Source: JBBDWK01 sp040902885 (GTDB lineage: Bacteria; Acidobacteriota; Terriglobia; Bryobacterales; Bryobacteraceae). Taken from it: a stretch of DNA of 64,000 nt. A program made the position numbers and the translations under genes. The stretch covers positions 1-64,000 of the forward strand of contig JBBDWK010000073.1 of the NCBI GenBank assembly GCA_040902885.1. Reading direction: 5' to 3'. How positions within the stretch are numbered: position 1 is the first letter of the stretch; each line of letters opens with the position of its first letter. The notes beneath the pieces were generated by a model. The model saw only the letters and a list, made by a program, of their open reading frames with translations, did not search any database and was not told the DNA's origin. Below, piece by piece: positions 36,305-45,536 of the stretch.

Positions 36305-38113
36305 TTAGACACGAGACATGCTGAGGTAAACGTCAAGAATGGAGATTGCGGCTGGCGTTACGCCCGGAATGCGCGCCGCATGTCCAAGGCTGGCGGGACG
36401 AACGAGGGCCAACTTCTCACGAACCTCCCGGGAAAGCCCCGGAATTCCGTCAAACTGAAAATCCTCCGGAATGGACCGCCGCTCGGAGCGTTTCAGACGC
36501 TCCATCTGTTTCTCCAACTGAGACATGTAGCCGGCATACTTGATCTCCGTTTCCATGGTGGTCAGAACGCCTGCTTCCGCCTGCTCACCCAGTTGCTCGC
36601 AAACCCAAGTTGAGATCTCTTCAATATGAGATTCCGGCCGCTTCAGCCACTGGCCGTACCGATGCTGCCGCAGAATATCGGCTAAACGCAAACGCTGGGA
36701 CTGCTTTCGCTCGAAACGGCGCCAGCGTTCATCGTTAACAAGACCAACGGTACGGCCAAGCTGCGTCAGCCGCTCGTCTGCATTGTCAATCCGAAGATGC
36801 AGCCGAAACTCGGCCCGGGAGGTAAACATGCGGTATGGCTCGTCGGCGCCCTTGCTGACCAAGTCATCAATCAGAATTCCGATGTATCCCTCGGTCCGCG
36901 CCACCTGCACCCCGTCCAGCCCGCCGACGCTACGGGCGGCATTGATTCCCGCCACAATTCCCTGACATGCGGCCTCTTCGTACCCGGAGGTACCGTTGAT
37001 CTGCCCGGCCAGATAGAGGCCGCGAATGCTCTTTACCTCAAGCGAATGCCAGAGTTCTCGCGGATCGATGGCATCGTACTCAATCGCATAACCGGGCCGG
37101 ATCATCTCGGCATTCTCGAGGCCGGGAACCGACGCCACCATGGCCGACTGGACGTCAATTGGCATGCTCGTGGACATGCCGTTCAAATACACTTCGTTCG
37201 TGTCCAAGCCCTCCGGCTCAAGAAAAATCTGGTGACGGGCCTTATCCGGAAATTTAACGATCTTGTCTTCAATCGACGGGCAATATCTGGGACCAATACC
37301 CTCAATTTGCCCGCTGTACAGAGGTGATCGCGCAATGCTCTCCTCTAGCACACGCTTGGTCTCCGCCGTTGTATAGCCGGCATGACACTCAATCTGGGGC
37401 CTGTCGATCCGGTCGGTCATGAACGAGAATGGCGTCGGCGCCGGGTCGCCCGGCTGCGGCTCAAAGCGGGACCAGTCGATTGTCCGTCCGTCCAGCCGCG
37501 GCGGCGTTCCTGTCTTGAGCCTGGACCAACGCAGGCCCAACCCCCGCAGTTGCTCGCCCAAAAGCTGAGACGGCGCTTCACCGTTCCTGCCGCAGCTATA
37601 CTTCATCTCGCCCACATGCGCCAAGCCATTCAGAAACGTACCTGTCGTCACGATCACCGCGTCGGCCAGCATAGACCGCCCATCGCGCAGCATCACGCCC
37701 CTTACCCGCCGCTCCGGATCCTCGCCTTCGACGATCAACTCGGAAACCTCTGCCTGCCGGATCCGAAGATTAGGCTCAGTTTCAAGGACCTCCCGCATCC
37801 TGAGGCGGTAGAGCTTCTTGTCGCACTGGGCTCGAGGGGACCACACGGCGGGGCCGCGGCTCGTATTCAGAAGCCGGAAGTGGATACCCACGGCGTCGGT
37901 GACCTCGCCCATCACCCCGCCGAGAGCATCGATCTCACGCACCAAATGTCCCTTTGCAATTCCCCCAACGGCCGGATTGCAGGACATCTGCGCAATCAGA
38001 TCCAGATTCATCGTGATCATCGCGGTTTTCAAGCCCATCCGCGCGCAAGCTCGTGAAGCCTCACAGCCCGCATGGCCCGCGCCGACCACGATCACATCGT
38101 ACCGGTTCTGCAT
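36305..38113 (-). CDS. mnmG: tRNA uridine-5-carboxymethylaminomethyl modification enzyme MnmG (GidA)
   Basis: The 602-residue FAD protein starts with the dinucleotide-binding VVGAGHAGCEASRACARMG and has the MnmG markers CNPAVGGIAKGHLVREIDALGG, NTSRGPAVWSPRAQ and the C-terminal IPGVTPAAISILDVYL. With MnmE it adds the aminomethyl group at wobble uridine 34 of several tRNAs. ATG 38113 is the best start. The usual neighbour rsmG is absent between it and parA. It is divergent from purD with 18 bases between starts. Confidence 0.94.
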   Translation of the reverse strand: MQNRYDVIVVGAGHAGCEASRACARMGLKTAMITMNLDLIAQMSCNPAVGGIAKGHLVREIDALGGVMGEVTDAVGIHFRLLNTSRGPAVWSPRAQCDKKLYRLRMREVLETEPNLRIRQAEVSELIVEGEDPERRVRGVMLRDGRSMLADAVIVTTGTFLNGLAHVGEMKYSCGRNGEAPSQLLGEQLRGLGLRWSRLKTGTPPRLDGRTIDWSRFEPQPGDPAPTPFSFMTDRIDRPQIECHAGYTTAETKRVLEESIARSPLYSGQIEGIGPRYCPSIEDKIVKFPDKARHQIFLEPEGLDTNEVYLNGMSTSMPIDVQSAMVASVPGLENAEMIRPGYAIEYDAIDPRELWHSLEVKSIRGLYLAGQINGTSGYEEAACQGIVAGINAARSVGGLDGVQVARTEGYIGILIDDLVSKGADEPYRMFTSRAEFRLHLRIDNADERLTQLGRTVGLVNDERWRRFERKQSQRLRLADILRQHRYGQWLKRPESHIEEISTWVCEQLGEQAEAGVLTTMETEIKYAGYMSQLEKQMERLKRSERRSIPEDFQFDGIPGLSREVREKLALVRPASLGHAARIPGVTPAAISILDVYLSMSRV

Positions 38114-38131
38114 TGCTATCATTGTAACTCC

Positions 38132-39382
38132 ATGAAGATCTTGGTCATCGGCTCGGGAGGGCGGGAGCACGCCCTAGCTTGGCGCATCGCACAGAGCCCG
38201 TCGGCCACCCATGTCTATGCCGCGCCGGGCAACCCGGGGATAGCGCAGATCGCGGAATGTCTCACTCCCACGGACCAGTCGCCCGCTTCCTACCTAGCCA
38301 TCGCCCAGCGCGTTGCGGCGGACCTTACCATCGTCGGCCCCGAAACTCCGCTGGTGGCGGGCGTTGTGGATCTGTTTCGCGCGCACGGCATGGCGATCGT
38401 CGGACCGACGGCGGACAATGCCCGCCTCGAGGGCAGCAAGATCTTCGCGAAGGAGTTTTTCCGCCAGCACGGAATTCCTACCGCGCGATCCGTCCTCGTA
38501 GCCAACAGTCAGGAAGCCAGCGCCCACCTGGTGGATTTTTCCTTCCCGGTGGTGCTGAAGGCCGACGGCCTTGCCGCGGGGAAGGGCGTCGTCATCGCTA
38601 ATAGCATTATGGAAGCCGAGGCGGCCCTGCCAATCCTCGGTGACCGCCTCGTGATTGAAGAGTTTCTCACTGGCGAAGAGGTCAGCTTCATCGTGCTCTC
38701 CGACGGTCGCCACTTCCTCTGCATGGAGCCCACTCAGGACCACAAAACCATCTATGACGGCGATTGCGGCCCCAACACGGGCGGAATGGGCGCTTACTCC
38801 GACTCGCGGATTCTGACCACGGCCGAGACTCAACGCATCCTCGATACAGTAATCCAGCCTACAGTTCATGCGACTCAGTTCACGGGCTTCCTTTACGCAG
38901 GTCTCATGATGACCGCCGACGGTCCGAAGGTATTGGAATTCAATGTTCGCATGGGGGACCCGGAAACTCAGGCCCTCATGCAACGCCTGAACGGCGATTT
39001 CGCCGCCATCCTGATGGCTGCGGCGGGCGGTGGCCTTTCCTCCCAGAAGATGACGTGGAATCCCGACCCTTCGGTCTGCGTGGTGCTGGCATCCGAGGGA
39101 TACCCGGGCAGTAGTCGAACCGGCGATGACATTGAGGGGATTGACGACGCGGAAGCCGCTGGCGCGGTCGTGTTTCACGCCGGAACCCAGCGAAGCGGCG
39201 ATCGTCTTGTAACCGCGGGCGGCAGGGTCCTTGGCGTCACTGCCGCCGGCGCGAATCTTGCCGCGGCGATCCGCAACACCTATCGAGCGGCCGGCCGAAT
39301 CCGCTTTCCGGGAATGCAGTACCGCAAGGATATTGGACGGAAGGGCCTCACCCGCTACAATGAAGGAGATTCGGGCACGTAG
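38132..39382 (+). CDS. purD: Phosphoribosylamine-glycine ligase
   Basis: The 416-residue ATP-grasp enzyme shows MKILVIGSGGREHALAW, DGLAAGKGVVIA, GPNTGGMGAYS and the metal-binding VLEFNVRMGDPETQALM. It makes glycinamide ribonucleotide in purine synthesis. The stop codon TAG at 39380-39382 lies inside the adjacent tRNA-Arg gene. The upstream ATG-like frame was rejected because it lies in mnmG. Confidence 0.95.
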   Translation: MKILVIGSGGREHALAWRIAQSPSATHVYAAPGNPGIAQIAECLTPTDQSPASYLAIAQRVAADLTIVGPETPLVAGVVDLFRAHGMAIVGPTADNARLEGSKIFAKEFFRQHGIPTARSVLVANSQEASAHLVDFSFPVVLKADGLAAGKGVVIANSIMEAEAALPILGDRLVIEEFLTGEEVSFIVLSDGRHFLCMEPTQDHKTIYDGDCGPNTGGMGAYSDSRILTTAETQRILDTVIQPTVHATQFTGFLYAGLMMTADGPKVLEFNVRMGDPETQALMQRLNGDFAAILMAAAGGGLSSQKMTWNPDPSVCVVLASEGYPGSSRTGDDIEGIDDAEAAGAVVFHAGTQRSGDRLVTAGGRVLGVTAAGANLAAAIRNTYRAAGRIRFPGMQYRKDIGRKGLTRYNEGDSGT

Positions 39383-39449
39383 CTCAGATGGATAGAGCGG
39401 TCGCCTCCTAAGCGACAGGTCGGCAGTTCGAATCTGCCCGTGCCTACCA
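39373..39449 (+). tRNA. tRNA-Arg(CCT)
   Basis: The 77-base sequence folds as a cloverleaf. The acceptor stem GGGCACG pairs with CGTGCCT with one G-U pair at the end. The D arm is GCTCAGATGGATAGAGC and the T arm contains GTTCGAATC. The anticodon stem GTCGC/GCGAC has loop CTCCTAA, anticodon CCT (reads AGG, arginine). CCA is encoded. The first 10 bases overlap the end of purD, whose stop codon occupies tRNA positions 8-10, so the tRNA is probably also cut from the purD transcript. Confidence 0.95.
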
Positions 39450-39499
39450 CACCCCCGCATCGAGTACAATCCATACAGACATCCGTCAAGGAGAACTGT

Positions 39500-40753
39500 A
39501 TGACCCCCTCGCGACGCGACTTTTTCCGCATGGCCTCAACCGTTCCTTTGCTTCCGGCAAGCTGGACGGCCTTTGCTTCTTCGCTCAGCGCGGCGGGCGG
39601 CGATACGGCCTCCGAAAGCTACTGGCTCATGGTGAAGCGCCAGTTCCCGCTGGAAGACAAGCTCATCTACATGAACGCCGCGAACGTATGTCCCGTTTCG
39701 CGGCCGGTGATGGACAGGCACCTTGAATATTTGCGCGACTTCCACGCCAACCCGTCTTTTCAGAATCGCGGCAAGTACGTGCCCTTGCGCGAATCCTTGC
39801 GAGGCAAGATCGCGAGTCTGCTGCGCGTCGCCTCCGATGAAATCGCCATCACGCGCAATACCAGCGAAGGCAGCAACATCGTGGTGAACGGCGTGGACCT
39901 CAAGGCGGGCGACGAGGTCGTCATCACGAGCCATAATCATCCCTCCAACAACGATTCCTGGAAAGTGCGCGCGCGCCGCGACAAGTTCGTGGTCAAGAGC
40001 GTGCCCGTGCCGGTGCCCGCGTCGAGTGTGGACGATCTGATTGGCGGCATCGAGCGCGCCATTACGCCGCGGACGCGCGTGATTGCCATCACCCACGTCA
40101 CCAACACCACCGGCATACTCTATCCCGCGAAGCAGATCGCTGAGCTGGCGCGCCGGCGCGGCATCTATATGCACCTCGATGGCGCTCAAACTTTTGGGGC
40201 ATTGGACGTGAACCTGAAAGACATCGGCTGCGATTCGTACTCGACCAGTGCGCACAAGTGGCCCATGGGACCGCTCGAAGCGGGCGTCCTGTTCGTGCGC
40301 GCCGAGCGCATCGCGGAACTTTGGCCGTCCATCGTCACCGCGGGCTGGGCGGACGATCTGAAGGGCGCGCGAAAGTTTGAAGTGTTCGGCCAGCGCGACG
40401 ATCCACGTGTGGTGGCGCTCGATGCGGCCATCGACTTCCTGAACCTCATCGGCGCTCGCGAGATAGAAGCCCGGCTTCGCGCTCTCACTACCCGCGCCAA
40501 GATGGGGCTCAAGAACATCGCGGCGGTGGAACTGAAGACCAACCTGGAGCCGGAGCTTTCGGGCGGCGTCGTCAAATTCCGCATCAAGAGCGCTCCCACT
40601 AAACAGGCTTACGACACGCTTTGGGAGAAGCATCGCATGGGAATCGCGATGACGGCATCTGGCGATTCCGAGGGCTTGCGTTTCTCGCCGCACGTTTACA
40701 ATTCCATGGAAGAGATCGACCGCGCCGTCTCGGCTGTAAAAAGCCTGGCGTAA
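39500..40753 (+). CDS. Tat-exported class V aminotransferase-like PLP enzyme
   Basis: ATG 39500 gives 417 residues with a Tat leader (SRRDFFRMASTVPLLPASW). The fold-type I body shows AITRNTSEGSNIVVNGVDL, HLDGAQTFGALDVNL (the D and Q contacts to PLP) and the Schiff-base lysine K253 in STSAHKWPMG. It belongs to the cysteine desulfurase/isopenicillin-N-epimerase branch. Export of a PLP enzyme folded through Tat is uncommon, though known in Acidobacteria and Planctomycetes annotations. The substrate is unknown. It is downstream of the tRNA gene and otherwise alone. Confidence 0.82.
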   Translation: MTPSRRDFFRMASTVPLLPASWTAFASSLSAAGGDTASESYWLMVKRQFPLEDKLIYMNAANVCPVSRPVMDRHLEYLRDFHANPSFQNRGKYVPLRESLRGKIASLLRVASDEIAITRNTSEGSNIVVNGVDLKAGDEVVITSHNHPSNNDSWKVRARRDKFVVKSVPVPVPASSVDDLIGGIERAITPRTRVIAITHVTNTTGILYPAKQIAELARRRGIYMHLDGAQTFGALDVNLKDIGCDSYSTSAHKWPMGPLEAGVLFVRAERIAELWPSIVTAGWADDLKGARKFEVFGQRDDPRVVALDAAIDFLNLIGAREIEARLRALTTRAKMGLKNIAAVELKTNLEPELSGGVVKFRIKSAPTKQAYDTLWEKHRMGIAMTASGDSEGLRFSPHVYNSMEEIDRAVSAVKSLA

Positions 40754-40792
40754 CTCATTCCACGTTTTAGGGATCTTCGCCGTCTATATCAT

Positions 40793-42376
40793 TTGCGGAT
40801 CCTCTGCGCCTGCCTTCTTGTGTGCCTGGCCGCGACGTCGGCCGGCTGCCTCGGCGCAGCGTCGAAGCGCTTCAGGGCGGGGCGCAAGGCGGAGAAATCG
40901 GGCGATGTGGCCCGTGCCTATCTGCTGTATTCTCAAGCCGCGGCGCTCGACCCCGAGAACCGCAAGTACTGGCAGCGCAGCCAAGCTGTTCGCACACGCG
41001 CCGCGCTCCAACTAAAACTCAAGCCTCCCGCAGCTCCTCTGCCGCCCGGGGAACTGACGGAGGAAGAGTTCCAAACGATCACCGAGACCGACCTCGCCGA
41101 AGCCCGCGCGCCTCGGCCTCCCATCAGGTTAATACCCGGACCGGTGCGTAAAGACCTCGACCTGAGAGGCGACGCAAAAGCCCTCTGGGAGGAGGTCGCG
41201 CGCGCCTTCGGCCTGGACACGGTTTTCGATGGCGACTACCAGCCTGGGCAGCCCATCCGCTTCCGCATGGAGGACGCCAATCATCGCGAGGCGCTGCACG
41301 CGCTTGAGCTGGCAACCGCGAGTTTCGCGGTGCCGCTGAGCGACCGGCTGCTTCTAGTGGCCAAAGAGACGCCGCAGAAGCGCGCCGATCTGGATCCTTT
41401 CGTGACTGTGGTAATACCCCTGCCGGAGCCGGTCTCCGTGCAGGAGGCGCAGGAGCTCGCGCAAGCCGTGCGACAGTCGCTCACGCTCAACAAGTTCCAT
41501 GTGGACAGCATCCGCCGCATGGCCGTCATCCGCGACCAGGTTTCCAAAGTTAGGATAGCCCAGCTTGTTTTTCGCCAACTGCTGCAGCATCGTCCGGAGG
41601 TGGCAATCGATCTGGAGTTTCGCGAAGTCGCGCGGGTCAACTCCCTGAGCTATGGTTTGAAGCTGCCCGCGAGCTTCCCTCTCGACTTCCTCGGCACTGT
41701 GCTCGGAAGCGTTAAGCCGTCGATCACCGGGCCGCTGTTTGTTTTCGGCGGAGGCAGGACCATCTTCGGACTGGGCGTAGCCAGCACCCAACTGATTGCG
41801 CGCATGAGCCGCAGCAATGCGTCCAGCCTGCTGCAAACCACCTTGCGATCGGTCGACGGGCAGCCCGCCACCTTCCACGTAGGCGACCGCTTTCCCATTC
41901 TCACGGGAGGCTTCTTCGGTCCGCCGCCGACCGGCGATGAAGAAGTTTTCATACCTCCGCCAACGGTCAATTTCGAGGATCTCGGGGCGCTGATCAAGAT
42001 CACGCCGCACGTGCACGATATGGAAGAAGCGACGCTGGAAGTGGAAGCCGAGTTCAAGGTGCTTGGCGGCGAGAGCTTCAACGGCATCCCTGTCATCTCA
42101 ACGCGAAAGCTGAGCTCTCACGTCCGTCTGCGCTTTGACGAGTGGGCGGTGATCGCAGGCCTGATGAACGAGGCCGAAGCGCGCAGCATCACCGGACTGG
42201 CGGGACTATCGCACGTACCGTTCCTGGGGGCGTTGGTGAGGCGCCACGACCGCGATCGCGGAGTTAGCGAAGTACTGATTCTGATCAAGCCCCGGCTGCT
42301 CAGCCTCCCGCCGTCGCAAAGGGTGACACACGCGCTGCGCACGGGCACGGACACGCGGCCCATCACTCCCCTGTAG
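40793..42376 (+). CDS. Orphan secretin-domain lipoprotein
   Basis: The 527-residue protein has a lipoprotein signal (ATSAGC, Cys19), a TPR-like helix pair (residues about 25-75), an STN/secretin N-domain (about 115-250, including DLDLRGDAKALWEEVARAFG) and a C-terminal secretin domain with VEVEAEFKVLGG and the late VLILIKPRLL. Secretins form outer-membrane gates in type II, III and IV pilus systems, but no partner genes for these are in the window. It may be a stand-alone outer-membrane channel or a GspD relative belonging to a system elsewhere. The start is TTG. Confidence 0.82.
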   Translation: MRILCACLLVCLAATSAGCLGAASKRFRAGRKAEKSGDVARAYLLYSQAAALDPENRKYWQRSQAVRTRAALQLKLKPPAAPLPPGELTEEEFQTITETDLAEARAPRPPIRLIPGPVRKDLDLRGDAKALWEEVARAFGLDTVFDGDYQPGQPIRFRMEDANHREALHALELATASFAVPLSDRLLLVAKETPQKRADLDPFVTVVIPLPEPVSVQEAQELAQAVRQSLTLNKFHVDSIRRMAVIRDQVSKVRIAQLVFRQLLQHRPEVAIDLEFREVARVNSLSYGLKLPASFPLDFLGTVLGSVKPSITGPLFVFGGGRTIFGLGVASTQLIARMSRSNASSLLQTTLRSVDGQPATFHVGDRFPILTGGFFGPPPTGDEEVFIPPPTVNFEDLGALIKITPHVHDMEEATLEVEAEFKVLGGESFNGIPVISTRKLSSHVRLRFDEWAVIAGLMNEAEARSITGLAGLSHVPFLGALVRRHDRDRGVSEVLILIKPRLLSLPPSQRVTHALRTGTDTRPITPL

Positions 42377-42391
42377 GACGCGACGCCGCGG

Positions 42392-43618
42392 TCATTTGGG
42401 TTTGGGCTTGAATCCGGCCGGGTTCTCGTGCACGCGCTCTTCGAAGCGGCCTTCGAGCGCATTGGCCAATGAGACGCTCGCATCGCCGTATCTGTCGCGC
42501 AGCCGGTCTACAGCCGCGAGCGCATTTTTCCAGCGCTCAATGCGCCGCTCCTCGGTGAGGTGCAGTTGGCCTTCGCTGCGGTCGAGCGAAGAGGCCTGAA
42601 TGCCGAGCAGCCGCACCGCGCGCCCGGCCTTCCAATTCCCGCGGAAGAGCGTGCGGGCACGATCGAAAATCTCCGTATCGAGCTGCGTACCGCGAGCGAG
42701 CGTGTGCGCGCGGGTGATGGTGGAGAAATCCGAATAGCGCAGCTTGAGCTGCAAAGTGCGGGCATAGAATCCGCCCTCGCGAAGACGCCGGCCGACCATT
42801 TCCGAAAGGCGAGCCAGCGTGGTCTCGATCCGCGCCGCATCGAGCGTGTCTTCGCCGAAGGTGTGCTCGTGGCCGATGGACTTCGGGTCAGCCTCTTCGC
42901 CAATGGCCGTATCGAACCAGCCGCCCGCATCGAGGCCGTGCGCCTTGCCTGCCAGCGCGAGGCCCCACTTGCCGAAGCGGCTTTCGAGCAGCGCTTCATC
43001 CAGAGCCGCAAGATCGCCGATCTTGCGAATGCCGAGCCGATGCAAATGTAGCTCCGTGACCTTCCCTACGCCGGGAATGCGCCTCACGTCGAGAGGCGCG
43101 AGAAAGCGCGCCTCCAGGCCCGGAATCACCCACAGAATGCCGCTGGGCTTGGCCTGGTCGGAAGCAATCTTCGCCACAAGCCGGCCGGTCGCAATGCCGA
43201 TAGAACAATTCAGGTTAGTTCCGTTTTTGATTCTGTTGCGCAGCGCGTGCGCGGCGGCGAGGGGAGGGCCGTGCAACCGCGCGGCTCCGGTGAGATCGAG
43301 ATAGGCTTCGTCGATGGAAGCCATTTCCACCAGAGGGGTAAAGGCATACAGGATGTCATACACCCGCCGCGAGTAGTCGCGGTAGCGGGTTGGATGCCCA
43401 TGCAAAAAGATGGCGTGCGGGCAGAGCTTGGCCGCGGTGCGGAGCGGCATGGCGGAATGAACGCCGAATTTGCGGGCTTCGTAGGATGCGGCCGAGACCA
43501 CGCCGCGCTGGTCCCGGTCGCCGCCGACCACTACGGCTTTCCCCTTCAGCGACGGATCGAACAGCTCTTCGACCGATACGAAGAAGGCGTCCATATCGAC
43601 ATGAAAGATGGTTTTCAC
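42392..43618 (-). CDS. dinB: DNA polymerase IV (Y family)
   Basis: The 408-residue protein has the Y-family active site motifs VDMDAFFVSVE and SIDEAYLDLTG, the little-finger region and helix-hairpin-helix RRIPGVGKVTELHLHRLGI. It copies damaged DNA with low fidelity. A typical DnaN-binding peptide is not obvious at the C-terminus (ENPAGFKPKPK). It overlaps the prmC stop by 4 bases, so repair and translation factors share an operon. Confidence 0.94.
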   Translation of the reverse strand: MKTIFHVDMDAFFVSVEELFDPSLKGKAVVVGGDRDQRGVVSAASYEARKFGVHSAMPLRTAAKLCPHAIFLHGHPTRYRDYSRRVYDILYAFTPLVEMASIDEAYLDLTGAARLHGPPLAAAHALRNRIKNGTNLNCSIGIATGRLVAKIASDQAKPSGILWVIPGLEARFLAPLDVRRIPGVGKVTELHLHRLGIRKIGDLAALDEALLESRFGKWGLALAGKAHGLDAGGWFDTAIGEEADPKSIGHEHTFGEDTLDAARIETTLARLSEMVGRRLREGGFYARTLQLKLRYSDFSTITRAHTLARGTQLDTEIFDRARTLFRGNWKAGRAVRLLGIQASSLDRSEGQLHLTEERRIERWKNALAAVDRLRDRYGDASVSLANALEGRFEERVHENPAGFKPKPK

Positions 43619-44439
43619 GGCTGCAATCGGCAGGTCACGACTCGCGGGATGCCCGCCAGATCGGCGGCCAGCCGGGGCTGCTCCCAGCGCGATCCAAACA
43701 TGCCGGATACCCTTTGACCGCTATTGTAGCCAAGCTCCATGACCAGCCGGCCGCCGGGGCGCAGCACGCGCTCTGCCTGGGCTACCAGGCGCTCGTAGAT
43801 TTCGAAGCCGGTGGGCCCTCCAATCAGTGCAACGTAGGGTTCGAAGTCGCGGACCTCGCGCTGCAGGTGGGGAAGATCGTCAAGCGGAACATAGGGAGGA
43901 TTCGACGCCACGGTGTCGAACGACCGCGGGGCGAAGGCGGAAGCCAGGTCGCAGGCGACAAACTGCACGCGGGCGCTGAGCCGGCGCGCGTTCTCCCATG
44001 CGACAGCCAGGGCCCGCTGCGAGATGTCGCTGGCCCACACCTGCGCGCCGGTCTCGCGCTCGAGTGTGATGGCGATGGCTCCGGAGCCGGTGCCCGCATC
44101 GAGTATCCGGTGCGCGGGCTCGCGAAGCACCTCTTCAATTACGTGCTCGGTTTCGGGGCGAGGGATTAATACATCGGGCGTGACATGGAACTCGCGGCCG
44201 AAAAATTCCTGGCGGCGGGTGATGTACTGGGTGGGCATGCCCTCCAGGCGCTGATGGAGATAACGCCCGAAGTGCAGCCACTCGACTTCGCGCAGCTCGT
44301 GCTCGGGATGAGCGTAGAGCCAACTCCGCTCGCACGCGACAGCATGCGCCAGCAGCACTTCGGCCGTGAGACGGGGAACGGGTATCGAGGCTTTTTCGAG
44401 CAGCTCGGTTCCCTGCCGGAGCGCTGTCTGGATGGTCAC
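43615..44439 (-). CDS. prmC: Release factor glutamine methyltransferase
   Basis: The 274-residue protein has the SAM-binding VLIPRPETEHVIEEVL, LDAGTGSGAIAITLE and the glutamine-methylation motif NPPYVP. It methylates the GGQ glutamine of release factors. It lies directly after prfA with a 4-base overlap, matching its substrate, and before dinB with another 4-base overlap. Confidence 0.95.
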   Translation of the reverse strand: MTIQTALRQGTELLEKASIPVPRLTAEVLLAHAVACERSWLYAHPEHELREVEWLHFGRYLHQRLEGMPTQYITRRQEFFGREFHVTPDVLIPRPETEHVIEEVLREPAHRILDAGTGSGAIAITLERETGAQVWASDISQRALAVAWENARRLSARVQFVACDLASAFAPRSFDTVASNPPYVPLDDLPHLQREVRDFEPYVALIGGPTGFEIYERLVAQAERVLRPGGRLVMELGYNSGQRVSGMFGSRWEQPRLAADLAGIPRVVTCRLQP

Positions 44440-45527
44440 CGCATCAAGGCCGCCGCTTCGTTTTCCCCCTTCAGCTTTTCGGCCTGGAAGTGAGCGGACA
44501 GGGCGTCGATAATTGGATCGAGCCGCCCGTCCATCACCTGGTCGAGCTGGTGCAGGGTGAGGCCGATGCGGTGGTCGGTGACGCGGTTTTGCGGAAAGTT
44601 ATAGGTCCGGATCTTCTCGCTGCGATCGCCCGTGCCTACCATGCTGCGGCGCTCGGCGCCAAGCTGCTCCTGCTGCTTCTCGAGCTCCATCTCGTACAGC
44701 CGCGACCGAAGCACGCGCATGGCTTTGGCGCGGTTCTTGATCTGAGACTTTTCGTCCTGGCAGGAAACCACCAGGTTGGTGGGCAGGTGCGTGATCCGGA
44801 CAGCCGAGTAAGTCGTGTTCACCGACTGTCCGCCCGGGCCGGAGGAGCAGAACGTGTCGATGCGGATGTCCTTGGCGTCAATCTGCACTTCGACTTCATC
44901 GGCCTCAGGCAAGACCGCGACGGTGATCGCGGAGGTGTGCACGCGGCCTTGCTGTTCCGTCGCGGGAACGCGCTGCACGCGGTGTACGCCGCTCTCGTAT
45001 CTCAGCTTGCTGTACACGTGGTGGCCGCTCACCAGCGCAATCACTTCCGAAAGGCCGCCCACGGCGGATTCGCTCACGGAAGTGACCTCCACGCGCCAGC
45101 CCTGGGTCTCGGCATAGCGCGAGTAAAGGCGGAACATCTCCGCCGCAAACAGCGTGGCCTCGTCGCCTCCGGTCCCGCGGCGAATCTCAAGCACAACGTT
45201 TTTCTCGTCGAGAGGATCCTTGGGCAGCAGAAGCACTTCCAGTTCCCGCTCGATCGATTCGAGCCGCGGCTCCAGGCGCGCGATCTCCTCTTCAGCCATC
45301 TGCCGCAGCTCGGCGTCTGACTCGCCCAACATGCCCTGTGCCTGATCGACGTCCTGGCGGGCCTTTTTCCACTCCCGGAATTTGCCGACTATCTCGCCGA
45401 GATCGCTGTGGGCCTTGGCGATCTTACGATATCGCTCTCCGTCCTGGAGAACTTCCGGGTCGGCGAGCTGGCGCGTCAGCTCATCGAAACGCACTTCGAT
45501 CTGATCGAGCTTTTGAGAAAATTGCAT
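44436..45527 (-). CDS. prfA: Peptide chain release factor 1
   Basis: The 363-residue protein has the codon-recognition PAT in RVQRVPATEQQGRVHTS and the catalytic GPGGQSVNTTYSAVRITH. It reads UAA and UAG and triggers peptide release. It is first in a prfA-prmC-dinB operon and follows a DUF1385 gene. Start ATG 45527. Confidence 0.96.
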   Translation of the reverse strand: MQFSQKLDQIEVRFDELTRQLADPEVLQDGERYRKIAKAHSDLGEIVGKFREWKKARQDVDQAQGMLGESDAELRQMAEEEIARLEPRLESIERELEVLLLPKDPLDEKNVVLEIRRGTGGDEATLFAAEMFRLYSRYAETQGWRVEVTSVSESAVGGLSEVIALVSGHHVYSKLRYESGVHRVQRVPATEQQGRVHTSAITVAVLPEADEVEVQIDAKDIRIDTFCSSGPGGQSVNTTYSAVRITHLPTNLVVSCQDEKSQIKNRAKAMRVLRSRLYEMELEKQQEQLGAERRSMVGTGDRSEKIRTYNFPQNRVTDHRIGLTLHQLDQVMDGRLDPIIDALSAHFQAEKLKGENEAAALMR

Positions 45528-45536
45528 GGACGTTAT

